From Polytrichum commune (Eukaryota > Streptophyta > Polytrichopsida > Polytrichales > Polytrichaceae): a stretch of 64,000 nt of DNA. Positions 38,051-49,713 of this stretch are shown here, piece by piece (the stretch's first letter is position 1; each line of letters begins with the position of its first letter). A program made the position numbers and the translations under genes. The notes under the pieces are model-generated. The model ran no database searches. It was not told the DNA's origin and worked only from the letters and a program-made list of their open reading frames with translations. The stretch lies in the NCBI GenBank assembly GCA_950295325.1, contig OX485807.1, positions 18,571,666 through 18,635,665 of the forward strand, written 5' to 3'.

Positions 38051-38792
38051 TAAGCATGTTATGTAGGCCATGGAATAAAACAGTGAGATTTGGGAACAAA
38101 TCAATGAGATCCTTGACGTGTTAGAGGTTTTAGTTTGAATGTGAGTTTAGCATAGAGATATCAATGACGGCTATTCATTTGATAACGTAGAGCATGGAGG
38201 CCATACCCAATATTAGAATAGAGAACAAGACCCCACCTCTCAGGTCCACTTTATACTTGGGGTTGGATTGAGGGCCAACCCAAACTCTAAAAATTTGGCC
38301 CAATAGGATTTCCCAATCTCATCAAATCTATCCCAAGGGCTTTATTCTAGGGTTAGGCTTGAACACTCACTCATCCCATGTGTCACAAATTTGGCGCCAA
38401 ACGTTCGGGCGAGCTCGAAGAAACCGGGACAAGCTTTTCCTTGGCCCGAACTCTCAACATGGGCTGGATTGGGTTCACTTGTTGAATAACGAACACATCT
38501 CTACTATCGGTCCATGGAAGATTGATTCCCTTTACTGCACTTGCCCTGAAGAACATCGGGACCTAAAATCAGGCCTCATCACTTTACATGTGACAAGGTT
38601 GGGCCTGCAAAACTTTGATGAAGTTAGGTTAGGATTGAGCATACCATAATGAAGTTCATGTGGGTCTTGAGAATGTAAACATGAATTTGCACTAGCTGCG
38701 GCATCCCATGGTTATATTATGAGGGCTCACGTAAACAAAATGTTACGATGGCATAATGCGCATGGATGGGGCGGGTGCTCAGGCCCTATGAT

Positions 38793-39010
38793 CGCGGAGA
38801 ACCGGCAATTAGTTACAGATGAACCGGTTGAGTTTGAGAAACAACCGGTTGAAGTTCAAGACTGCAGGAAAATTACCGGTCATTCTAGAATAATGTATAG
38901 AATATACCCCAATTTAATAAAGAAAAACCGAAGGATGTCAACATGTCACCGGTTGGACTTGTAAACCCTAGGATCTCAACCGATTATGCCCAAAAATCTC
39001 CCGGATCACT
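38793..39010 (+). repeat. Dispersed repeat D2, copy 2 (coding-like relic)
   Basis: Counterpart of 29738-29965. An open frame runs through it (ENRQLVTDEPVEFEKQPVEV at its start, then RIYPNLIKKNRR). It is rich in ACCGG/ACCGGT sites that are mutated in copy 1. Family unknown. Confidence 0.6.
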
Positions 39011-39380
39011 GCTTGGGCCGGTAGAAAGTGGGCCTGAGTAAAGTTATGAAGAGAGTGTCACCACTGCTACTGGGGCTTGAATGCTATGACTTAGTTGCTT
39101 ATGGGAGGCGGCATTTGTTTCTGGGATTCTTCCCTGGAGATAAATTAGGTCAAGGGTACTACTTAATAAGTGCGGGAAAAACACAAAACACCTGCTCGTG
39201 GTAAAGCCCTTCTCCGGGTGGGAAATACTACTAAAGATGGACGGGGTACCCACTACCCTAGTAAGTAACACGTTATGAGAGGGCGGCATTATGACTATGG
39301 TGTTGAGCGACCCCCCCCCCTCAAGAGATTACGTCATAGAGAGTGTTGCTTTAATTTGGACTCTAAAATTAGAGACTTCA

Positions 39381-39759
39381 TGTATCCTTATTTGGTTACT
39401 TTTTTCTTATTTGAACACCTTATATTTGAGTGGTTTGGTGTGGTTTCAGGAACATGTGTCAAGAAGACATGTGTTTAGAAGAGATTGGACTACATGTGTT
39501 GAAGATATGATTACTATTTTAGGTTTCATGGTTCATTAGTTAGCATGATTGGGTGGGACCTTTATGACCATTTAATGAGCACGAGATTTTTTTTTAGTAA
39601 TGAAAGAGATATACATGTGAACTCTGAAAATTGTGACGAAAGTAGCTATGGCCTCGTTTTGGATTTGCTAACCATCTCGTAGTAATGATGACAGGGTTCA
39701 TATCCCAAGAGAATGGGGCTAATTGGAGAAGCAATGCATTCAAGAGCCCCTCTACCTTA
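39381..39759 (+). mobile_element. MITE family M2, copy 2
   Basis: Aligns with 45364-45741 along its length (TTGGTTACTTTTTT, AAGACATGTGT, GACCATTTAATGAGCAC, ATTTGCTAACCATCTCGTA) and ends CTACCTTA. Its left terminus is degraded. Confidence 0.75.
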
Positions 39760-41362
39760 CTTGTAAGTTCCTATGTGTAGTTACAACACAATATCAACTT
39801 TGTGGACGATGTAAGTTACACACTCTATATGTCTTTGGTTGTAAGGTGTGTGGGCCTTATGTGGGCCTTAACACAAGGCAATGTATATAATAAAGTTTCA
39901 AACACAATAAATATATAACATTCGGTTCTGAACTTGCTGACGCCCATATAAATTGTGTATATGGCCGTATATTGGGACTCCATGTTTATTAAGGTTTAAA
40001 GAGAATGAAAATCTTCCCTTTGATCTCTTGTAGCTTTTGCATTTGATCTTAACCACTAATTGCCTCCAGGTGCATACCAATGAATTTGAAACTTTCGTAC
40101 TAACCTTGATGTTGAGGGCAATTTAGTCCCCTTTCATCAACGTATTCTAAGATGTATGTGAAAACCAACTGCAATATGAAGATACACGAAAAAAACCCTC
40201 TTCATTTCAACAAGATTTGAGAAGGTTTGACAATCACAAGTTGAAGTTCTCAAGTTAGGATAGTTAGTGAAAATGTTGTGTATATTTTCTCTTCATTAAA
40301 CTAGGATGACAAGACGGATGAGAAAGTCCAATTAAAATGGAAGCTAATGTATATGTATATAGGATTTGAACTCTCGAATTTGGAGTCATATGCCTATTGT
40401 AGTGATGGTCAAAGTTCAAGGTTGACCAGATGATGAGTGTCTCTCACAAATGAGCTTGATTGCCAATCATGAAACATGTTTGGTTCTGGGTGTTGCCCAC
40501 ACTGCCAAATTTGATTAGTATTTACACGAGCTACACCCACATGCAAGTAAAGCTTGTCACCGGGTTCCAAGTCTTAGTAACAAATGCACTTCCAAACACC
40601 ATTCTCCTTAAAATAAAGGGACTTGCACGTATCTATACTTGAAACATTAAAGAATCTCCATGCCAAGTGGGAGCCTGGATGAAGACATGAAGTGGTTCCA
40701 TGGTGACTTCTCTTTTTGGGGAGAGAGAGAGACTCTCAGGGAGCCATAAAAGATTAAATTCTGAATCTTGAAATGCCACGAAATGTGACTCTCGAATTTG
40801 CAATTGCCAACAGGATGAGACAATTTCCGATTTGCTCCAACAGTGAAATGTTTTGGAGGTTGAAGTGCCTTGGGACACTTGGTACTACAAAATAGTTATG
40901 AAGGCCGATTTAAATAACATGGCACATCAATTCAGATTCACAGTATATGAACACTCAGTGTATGATACACTCAGCGTATCCCTCAGCTATGAACACTTCC
41001 TCAGGAACACAACCCAGAGCTTCCTCTCTGTCTAGATGCGGAGATAGACATTTGTGACAAGGACGGATCTAAGCCACTGCTCTATTACGAAGGACTATCC
41101 TGAAGATTTCTGGCTCACCGTCTTGTCACCTTTTCAAACCATGAACCTCTATCAGCTTCTGGCCGTCATCAAAAATCTCAACATTGCATGCCCCTTTCGA
41201 GAGTACCCAACATTTGTAGAGGACATATGTACTCCAAACACCTGCCATGTTCCATGGCAGTATGCAGGTTGTAATAATCTAAGGAGCTCTTTATGTACAA
41301 ATCCTACTCAAAATCCCGTGGAATGCAGGGTGACTGGCCACACATTTTGAGGCATCAGGGAG

Positions 41363-44300
41363 CTATCTAGGAGTCCGAGTAGTTGGAGTATTTGGGGCTC
41401 GGTCTCTCAAAACTGCATCTTTGCGGTCCTGCAACCCCAGAACAAAAGTGAAAATAATTCAGTAATTCCACCGAACATATTATACATGCAAAGCCTGCAA
41501 AGGAGTCTCTGCACATAGGTATGATCTCATCAAATCTGGTCAAATAAATCAGTAATGTAGAGGCCTATGCTGCAGATTCAAATGACGTACCAGTTCGGTC
41601 CCTTTCCCAGCAAGATTGCTTGGAATGTTCTGTGACCTTATTGTTTTGCAAGGACTTGATTGAACATGATTTTCCTTGTCCATAGCAGCTTGTCTCGAAA
41701 GTTGCTGCTCCCTTGCTTCATATAGCTGCATTTGAGTGGAGAAACTCTGAACACTGCCATCTATGCTCATTGACTTCCATTGTGCAAACTTTTCAAGCAT
41801 GCTGGTGGCTCGGTCGATAGCTGCATCCACGTTCGATCTGATTCGAAAGAGTGGACTGAGGCCTCGTCGTGCTACACCTTGGGGACACATATTCATTTTG
41901 GACATATCTGGATCTCAATAGAAAAGACGGTTAGAGGTGCACGTGACAATTAAAGATGTCGTAAGCCTGTTCCATATCGAACCTGTTCCGTATCAAACTC
42001 AACTAATATTTCTAAACAGAAGACCTCACAACGTACCAAAAAGGTGCTCTCAGACAGGAGCCAGGAGCCATATGTACCATGTAACTTAGCCCCAATTACC
42101 TTGATTTTCTATAACAATAGCAACATCATGAGGGGCAGGTCCAAGAGGTGCTTCGTCTTTCACCACTGTCCCAACAGACAATGTGATACCTTGCAGAGAA
42201 GGACTGATGTCATTCGACGACCCTGATAGCACACATAGATGTCACGTTCGTGTAGGATCAGACACACACGGCTTGACTTCAAAGAATCACACATGAACAG
42301 GAGGAATCTACGTGTTTATTGGAGGCATCACATCACTTGTCCATTCAGAAAAAACCTTGTTAACAATACTGTTAAGGATGCACAATAGGTCAAGAAAAGA
42401 CTGGTCAAGAAAAGACTAATGTTCATACAGACAAAACTTCCGAGCAATGCAAGTAAAGGGGAGGCTTACCTTGAACTTCTTTGCAAATTTTGTTGTCATC
42501 ACATGTTGGCATGCAGACTTCGGTTGGCTTTGCCTTCCTCCGAATTGGGGTTGATTTGGGTAGTGGAATGCCACCCTTTTTGCTGGTGGACGGAGGGGCA
42601 GCAAGAGCCTCAGCATTTAATGCGTTCGGAGCCCAATTTTCCCTAGTGTTCCTTGCAGTGAGAGCGTTGCATGAACTAGGACGAGCCTTGTATGGTGACA
42701 ATATGAGAGCTGCCAAAGACGTCTCGACCTTCTCCACCTTAGCTCTGACTTTCTTTGCAGTCGAGGTAGGGGGTGCAACTTGCACAGGTGCTGCTGCCGG
42801 GGGAGATGTGATGTGGCTCTGAAAGAGCACCACAAGATTCAGGATATCAGGACATGTTAAATCGATGACGACAGCAACGGAAGAATGAACTACATCACAA
42901 AATTCCGGGAGGCAGATTTATCCTCTAGAAACAATTTTATTTTTTTAAATAACATCATAAACTCATGATTGATATGTCATAGTTGCATTATTTTCTTATT
43001 TTCTTCAAAACATGTGCCTCATTATGCTACCACGAAGCAGATTGCCACATAAAAATCATCCATACATTATAAGATAATTGCATTGTACACCACTAGGTAA
43101 AAATTTAATGTAACAATCACATAATACACTGTCCACTGGAAATTTAGATGTACTGCTAACAGACACTAATGTAGAAAATTGATCCCGGAGGACAGAGAAA
43201 GTGTTTCCTTTTGTCAGGACGAGGGAGAAAAGCTACAATGTCTTTGAAGGACGTACGCGTCATGAAAACTTTGATCGATTGTCGTGCCTGAGGACACTTA
43301 ATGAGAGCTCTCAATCAATGTTCAAGATTTGGAGGAGGAGAAGGAAGGAGAAATTGGAAAGGAATCCATGGCTCACAAAGTAGACGGACAACAAAATTTG
43401 TTTAGTCTTCGATCCCCTCACGTTCCTGGAATGACCCGCTGTGATGACCCCCTACACAGCCTTCAGCATTTGAATCATTACATTGCAGAATTTGAACAGA
43501 GTGGACACTTCGTTAGCATCATCATCCTCTCAAGGTCACCTCTATCCTATCCTACAGCTGAAGGACACCAGTAGCATCACACGGCATCATTCTTCAAGGT
43601 ACTCTCGCTGATGCGATCAAGGCATTTTGTGAGGCAGATCACAGAGGTCCATATCGCCAACTATGTGTCCTACTTAAAAAAAAAACGGATCGCAGTCCTA
43701 AGAACACAAATTGGTGACCGCGGGGACAATTCTCTTCAATCGCTACTGAGTCTCGATTCCAAGGGGGGGGGCTTAAACCCAATACCTTAATCCGGATCTC
43801 AATGGAAACTCCAAGCTTAAATCGCCTAAGACATGGGTGACCTTCCTAGCAATTGATTTCCGGTGCATCCTACCACCTGTATTCCACCCATAATTGTTGG
43901 GTGCGTGTCTTGATTTCCAAATCAATCATATGGTGACCTAGAGGCTTGTTGTTTGAAGGTGATAGATGCAGGTCAGCTTGTCCCTTGGGGGCCCTCTAAT
44001 TCTCTTGATGCCCTTTTCGAAATTACATATAGACTTAGAGAACAACTCGAAGATGAAGCATGAGAGACCATAATTCACTCCGGTGGCAACATCGGAATCA
44101 TTCCGGTTCCAAGGAAATTGGGAATAGGAAAACAGTTTTTGACAAGCCCCGACAGAGAATCTGTCTATACCAATGTCGTCAAGGAGTCGGCCATGGCGAC
44201 ACTACGCACGTAAATTCCTCAGATACCACGGATTGCACCTAATTAGGGTTGAATTGCGACGAGATGGAGAAATGGACTCGGCAAGAGAGAAGAATTGAAA

Positions 44301-44430
44301 CATTGCTTACCGAGGAGGAGAGGAGGGCCGTCAAGGAATCGGCCATGGCGACATTGGATTTGTTGGCGGGAAGTTTGTGCTCCTTGCAGAGCGCCTGGAG
44401 CTCGCGGCGACTGAGACAGTGATAATTCAT
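41363..44430 (-). CDS. Plant protein with N-terminal SAP-like motif
   Basis: Five exons on the minus strand: 44430-44311, 42818-42470, 42222-42100, 41907-41591, 41428-41363. They total 975 nt, 324 residues, with GT-AG borders and matching phases (0,1,1,0). The N-terminus MNYHCLSRRELQALCKEHKL, followed by PANKSNVAMADSLTALL, is the SAP-like helix-turn-helix motif that opens a family of uncharacterised plant proteins. The middle is Pro/Ala/Lys-rich and basic (TPIRRKAKPTE). The fourth exon has a helical stretch with FRIRSNVDAAIDRATSMLEK. The tail is basic with TP repeats (NTPTTRTPR). No enzyme domain is visible; a nuclear, nucleic-acid or chromatin-related role is inference. Intron 1 is ~1.5 kb, and a missed exon there cannot be excluded. 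Confidence 0.75.
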
Positions 44431-46581
44431 TGCGATTGCCGTAGTGAGCTACATGATTCTTCATATCATCATGCGATCGAAAAGCCTAAGTCACGGCAGC
44501 ATGAGACAAAATGGTGAAGACGTCGAATAGGTCACAAAACGACGACGAAGAAGAAGAAGAAAGGTTGCCGTTAAGGGTTTGAATCTGGATGGATGAGGAT
44601 GCCTATGGATGAAGCCTCTCCCATTGCCCAATTGCATGTGGAGTGTGACAAATGTAAGGTAGATGGTCTTAAATGGTTACTTTTTTTACAATTAGCCACT
44701 TTCTCCTAGATATGAACCAAACGATTAGTACGAGATGGTTAGCAAGTCCAAATTGAGGCTGTAGTCACTTCCCTCATGATTTTGGGAGCTCATATGAATA
44801 TCTTGTTTCATATCAAAGTGACGATTCTCATGCTCATTAGATGGTCATATAAGTCTCCCCCAACTATGTTGACTATTGAGCCTAGAATGGTTACACTCGA
44901 ACCCCCCCTGATATCATGCATGTGACAACCAAAGTGCATGTGATATTAAGAAGGTGTGTATTGTCAACATGGATGCGTGATAATAGAGAATTAGTGTAGT
45001 GTGTGACATAACACAAAGTCAACATTGCAACCATGACAACGTGATGTGTGCAAGTGTGTGGTTTGAATTCTTTGGTGGATTATTTTAATATTAAAAACAT
45101 GTGATATATGAGAGGGAAATGTGATAACAAGGAGAGAGATTTAAATTGAGCAGAGCCGTTCCCTAGGGTTTCAAGATATACGAGAGGAAGTAATTACAAA
45201 GGGTGACATTACAAAGGTTAGGGTGTATCATATTTTGAGCAAACAACCCAATTTCTTTTGAACACGTGTCTTCTTGGTATTTGTTCTTGGAGTACCACCA
45301 AACCACATAGCGCTCAAATATAGGTGTCCGTTAAGATGAGTAACCGAATTAGGCACGTCTACCTTAAGGTAGACAACCCTTACTTGGTTACTTTTTTTAA
45401 TCGGACACCATGTATTTGAGTGGTACCTATGTGGTTTCCAAGAACAAATATCAAAAAGACATGTGTCCATGAAAGATTGGACTACTTGCTCAAAATAAGT
45501 AGGCGATTGTTCTATGTTCTATAGTCAACATAATTGAGAGGACTTATATGACCTATTAAAGAGCACAAGAATCTTCTATATGATTTTGAATAAGATATGC
45601 AAATAAGCTCCAAAAAGTGTGAGGAAAGGGACTACAGCATCGATTTGAATCTGCTAACCATCTTGTACTAATCGCGTGTTTCATGTTTTACAAGAAGTGG
45701 GCTAGTCAGATTAAGTAACCTTTTAAGACCCAGCTACCTTAGCATTGAGCCAGTATCCAGTGATTGTAATTGCTCCATTCAAGCTAATGGGATACATAAG
45801 TGTGTCCAGCTTATGTCCCCAACTATCTTAACTACGCCTAATTTTGAGCTTTACTCAAAAGCGATCCCCTATAGATTCTTGCCTAAAATGAATGGAATGT
45901 ATTGATAGAGACTACGCTCAAATGCTTAAAAAGAGAATTACAGGTAAACTTACCATTAGCAATCATTACATAAAAAAATTGGATGATTTATGGTGTCATT
46001 CAAAGATCTTGAGATTCAAGTAGTCGCTGTTGGTGATTCCATCTTGCAAATACAAAGTCAGTAATAACAACATTTTGAACGTAACTTTCATCTTCAGAGT
46101 TTCATGCCCAGTCATCTTGTGATGGAGTACATTACCATGTTTTTGTACGTACAAGACTTATAAAATATGAGAGAGACAGAGAGAGAGAGAGTCTGTCAAC
46201 AAAGTAACTACATTTCACATCCCACACTTCACATTGTTGTCAGAGGTAGCAAATTGGTACTCTAATGGAACCTTTCATTTGAGCCAATTTGACCTATGTA
46301 ACTCCTTGTGACTAAAGCTCAATTTGATGCAGTTCTTATATACAGAGAACTACAGTATGACGCATGAAATGATGAGCCATATCTGGATAATTGTGACTCT
46401 TGTGTTGATGTTTTACCGTTGCAGGATGTAGGGTCTCCTGAGGCACGAGTTTTTTTTGTTGTGCCTCACGAATCCACAAACTTGACAACCACTATCACCA
46501 ATTCCATTGCGTAGGATGCCTCATCAAAGTACATGACAAAATTTCTGTAATCTCTTCAAACACTACCGTAGTTTGGCTGTT
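44431..46581. other. Intergenic, occupied mainly by MITEs
   Basis: Upstream region of the SAP-like gene, then the inverted M2 pair 44655-45741. From 45742 to 46581 no gene is seen except the probable 3' untranslated region of the cyclophilin-like gene. A short GA-rich run occurs near 46165-46190. Confidence 0.55.
44655..45741. mobile_element. Two M2 MITEs in head-to-head inverted orientation
   Basis: Copy 3 (minus) is 44655-45365 and copy 4 (plus) 45364-45741; they meet at the palindrome GTCTACCTTAAGGTAGAC (45357-45374). Outer ends TAAGGTAG and CTACCTTA complete the inverted repeat. About 330 bp at 44905-45235 is extra in copy 3. Together they form a long foldback with arms near 370 bp. Confidence 0.8.
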
Positions 46582-49261
46582 CTACGAAGCAACTTCTGCA
46601 TTAGGAGGATCAAATATTTGCTCAATCTTCACCTTGAAAACTACAGGTTTGACGAGGATGCGCATAACGGTGCCACTGGGGTGGACCTCCTGTCGTGTAG
46701 GCAACGCAACAAGTCGTTCTAAGACACGCCAACTTGAATCACCAACTACCTGAACTCATACATCAATAACATCACAAACTTCCGGAGGCAACAATATTAT
46801 GTAAAAATATCAAAATGCTGAATTAACATCATAAATTTCAGTTGATGTCATGATTATCACAACACTTTGTTATTCTCTTTTACTGTGTGCCACATTGTTC
46901 TTTTACAAAGCAACTTGTTACATAAGGTTAGTTACATAGATTATAGGATAATTATGTTTTACACCACTAGCTGCAATAATTGACTTATACACCACCCTTT
47001 GGAAAATTGTGATGAATGACATCCTGAGACGCCATGTACATAATGCAAGGTATGACTTGCACCAGCTATGTTATTGAGTGATTGGAAATTTGGAGGGTTT
47101 CAATAGATGCAAATTCTAAATCAATAATTACACTAATAGATGGAGATTATCTACCTTTCCAAACACTGAGAAGCTGCCGTCCCATTCATGGTGATCCTCG
47201 AGACTGAAGAAGAACTCGCTTGTACCCTGCCCATTCATCAACATCTCACAATTTACTGATTTGTTGTTGTCCCAGGCAAAATGCATACTTGTCTTGTCAG
47301 CTTTTTAACACTCAAAGGAGCAACGTGCTCAATGTTTAACCTATATACACAATTTCTATGAGCCTCATCAAGTCTGAGAATCATATATTTATATTGTTGG
47401 GTTTGAACCTTTATTCAGCACATTATCTTATGTCAAAGGAGAAAATGAAAATATACTCATACATGACATTGATGATCAAATGACTAAGTATATATTTGCA
47501 TCCAAGGACACCCAGGCTGTGTGCTCGAACCCCAAATCTTCAAGGTATTCAACCAACTTGAAAAGTGCACTTGAAGATTGAATTATTTTCACATTAGATC
47601 ACTTTTGATATGATTACCTTAAAATGGAAGTATGTAGTTCAAATGCACAATTAGGGTTAACAGTTGTGTCCAGACAATTCAAGGACAGCATCTAGGTTTG
47701 AGTCCATTGTTTGATGAATTTTGTGATAAGAAGAGTCCAGTTCTGGAAAAACCTTGCCACTACAACTAATTGACATCGACTTCATCGTATTTCATTTAAA
47801 ACCTCACCAGAAATATGATACGACAGAGACTTACTGTGATTAATGATACGGTTCCTTTGCTGTTACTCAGTTTGGTTTCAAGAGGGAGCTCCTTGTTTTC
47901 TTGGCGCCCACATGAGTACAGACCACCTTGAAGCAATGCATACCTGACACCACATTTTGCCAAACAAAATCACAGGATTGCACATATACCAGAAAAGGAA
48001 GCATCACAGAACTGAAACAAAAATTAGATGGCCACATGTTATCTACTACACATACTGGAACTTTGGAACAGCGAGGGCACATGGGCATTGACGTAGTCGC
48101 CACTCCAAAGTTCCAAAACGGCCAGCCATCAACGGCAGCATGTTGAGTGGACAGTGTGGGGATGCCCGGGACATTATTTCATAAGCATGGGTGCAAATGG
48201 GACAGGACGAGTGTTGGACTAGTACTGTCTTCTGCTGATACCATAATGATACCAGTAGGGTATGGGTCCTTGGTGGTATGTTTTTTTTATTGACACCATT
48301 CGAGTCTATATACCATGCAAGAACTTTCATGCAGAGGTAAATCATCCTAATTTGAATATGGTTAGAATGGTAATAACTCAAGTAATAACTTGGATATACA
48401 AAGATTCTCTCACCTAGACATACCCACCAAATATCGATATTCAACTGGAATTACATTTTTGATACTCACAGGTACATTCTCCGATACCATTATTGATGTT
48501 GATTATTGATACCCATGCATTCACATATATACTGGCCCAACATCGGAGCTGATGCAGTCACCATTCCAAAGTTTCAAAATGGGCGGCAGTCAACATCGGC
48601 ATGTTGTGAGGATAGTGTGGGGATGTTCCGGGACAACCATTCATATGCACAGATGCCACATGCTAGGATGGCATGGGCCCAAACTAAGTTTGTTTTACAT
48701 TTAAGATTACCATTCTGAAATTTGAGAAAAGAACAAATCCTTCTGGAAGTCTGCACTAAGGGTTATAAATTAAGGAGATGGAATTAAAAAACAAGAGGGG
48801 TAAAGCACATGTATAATTGAATTACCCTTTGCGAGGTTCAGAGCTGCCTTCATCAAGAGTTGGACCTGGAGGCTCCGCACGGTACCAACCACATCCATCA
48901 AAGAGACCTCGAGTGACCAAGCTCTGTATTCATCAAAATTCCTGGCAAACGTCAACGAGAGGCTTTGAAAGTCTGGAGGTAAGGTGACCAAAAGTGTTAA
49001 AAATGATATTAATTTCTCGATTGATATTCAATTTCCTAAGAATACAATATTAAAGCCTTGAGAAATTGAATAATGTAACGTCGTAACTCTTTGGGTATGT
49101 AAGTCATTCTTCATCACTTTTCTGGAAGTATCTCTTGCTCTAGGATTGAACATAATATACATGCACAATATAACAAGTCATAGATAGAAGAAAGAGTAAA
49201 CAACCTTCACATAACGAACAGTCTTGGGTGCCTTGACTCTCTCAAGCTCCACTGTGATGTC
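46582..49261 (-). CDS. Divergent cyclophilin-like protein (PPIase fold), 5' end unresolved
   Basis: Exons on the minus strand: 49261-49205, 48923-48826, 47943-47835, 47226-47155, 46749-46582; 504 nt with consistent phases, ending TAG. Encoded blocks follow the cyclophilin fold: DITVELERVKAPKTVRYVK, SLVTRGLFDGCGWYRAEPPG, YALLQGGLYSCGRQENKELP, KGTVSLITGTSEFFFSLEDH, HEWDGSFSVFGKVVGDSSWR, LVALPT, GTVMRILVKPVVFKV. The normal catalytic pattern FHR...FxxQGGD is absent (GWYRAEPPG instead), as in a group of plant cyclophilin-like proteins, so isomerase activity is doubtful. A 39-nt exon 49713-49675 (VFQKDQRSILCLQ) fits in phase upstream. A frame at 50564-50400 starting MDKGRNSNPSFRCCKNAK with a hydrophobic segment LLGLLLILMAESILG could be a membrane-anchor first exon, but its donor phases do not join cleanly. 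Confidence 0.78.
47350..47560 (-). repeat. Dispersed repeat, family D1, copy 3 in an intron
   Basis: Reverse complement of the 16160-16330 pattern (TTGAAGATTTGGGTTCGAG, GGATGCAAATATATACTTAG, CATGTATGAGTATATTTTC, CTCCTTTGACATAAGATAA). It lies in the intron between the third and fourth listed exons of the cyclophilin-like gene, antisense to the + copies. Confidence 0.6.
48073..48665 (+). repeat. Duplicated ~120 bp segment in a cyclophilin intron
   Basis: 48085-48200 and 48550-48665 share TCCAAAGTT(T/C)C(A)AAA.GG, CAGCATGTTG/CGGCATGTTG, AGTGTGGGGATG and CGGGACA. Spacing is about 470 bp. Non-coding intron sequence. Confidence 0.6.
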
Positions 49262-49713
49262 CTGTTACACACATGGAGCTTTCGTCAGTTTCACCACCTT
49301 GCCCATCTCCAAGTTTTTGTTAGGAGATTATAAGCGATGTCATTGTAGATACACTGGGTTAAAGGTAAACCAACGTCATCGAAGAGATGTCTCGACCTTG
49401 TGAATCTTTAAATACAGGCACATAAAGCACAAGAGATACCTAGACAAAATCAAGATATTAAGTACAACGTTGACGAAAAGGTGTTGGAAGCTTCTAATAA
49501 CCTTGCGGTTTGTGGTTTATTGGTGGTGTTTAGGCTAAGAAAATGAGCATATATTTTTTACATGCCTATACTGCCTCATAATCACAATAATGGGACTGTG
49601 GTGCACAAGTCACCAAAAAATCGGTTTTATGAACACATTGTGTCAGGAAGTGTAATGACATACCCCATACTTACTTGCAAACATAAGATGCTCCTTTGGT
49701 CTTTCTGGAAAAC

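Larger units (their letters stand above)
35959..41362. other. Intergenic, transposon debris, no supportable gene
   Basis: Contains the M3 element at 36518, the PIF-like MITE at 37530, D2 copy 2 at 38793, the M2 copy at 39381 and a C tract at about 39310. The right end is probably the 3' region of the next gene. Short plus-strand frames at 40853-41350 show no motif. Confidence 0.55.

Noticed and set aside
40853-41350. Plus-strand frames downstream of the SAP-like gene
   Set aside because: No domain and no upstream exons found; they overlap the probable 3' region of the minus-strand gene.
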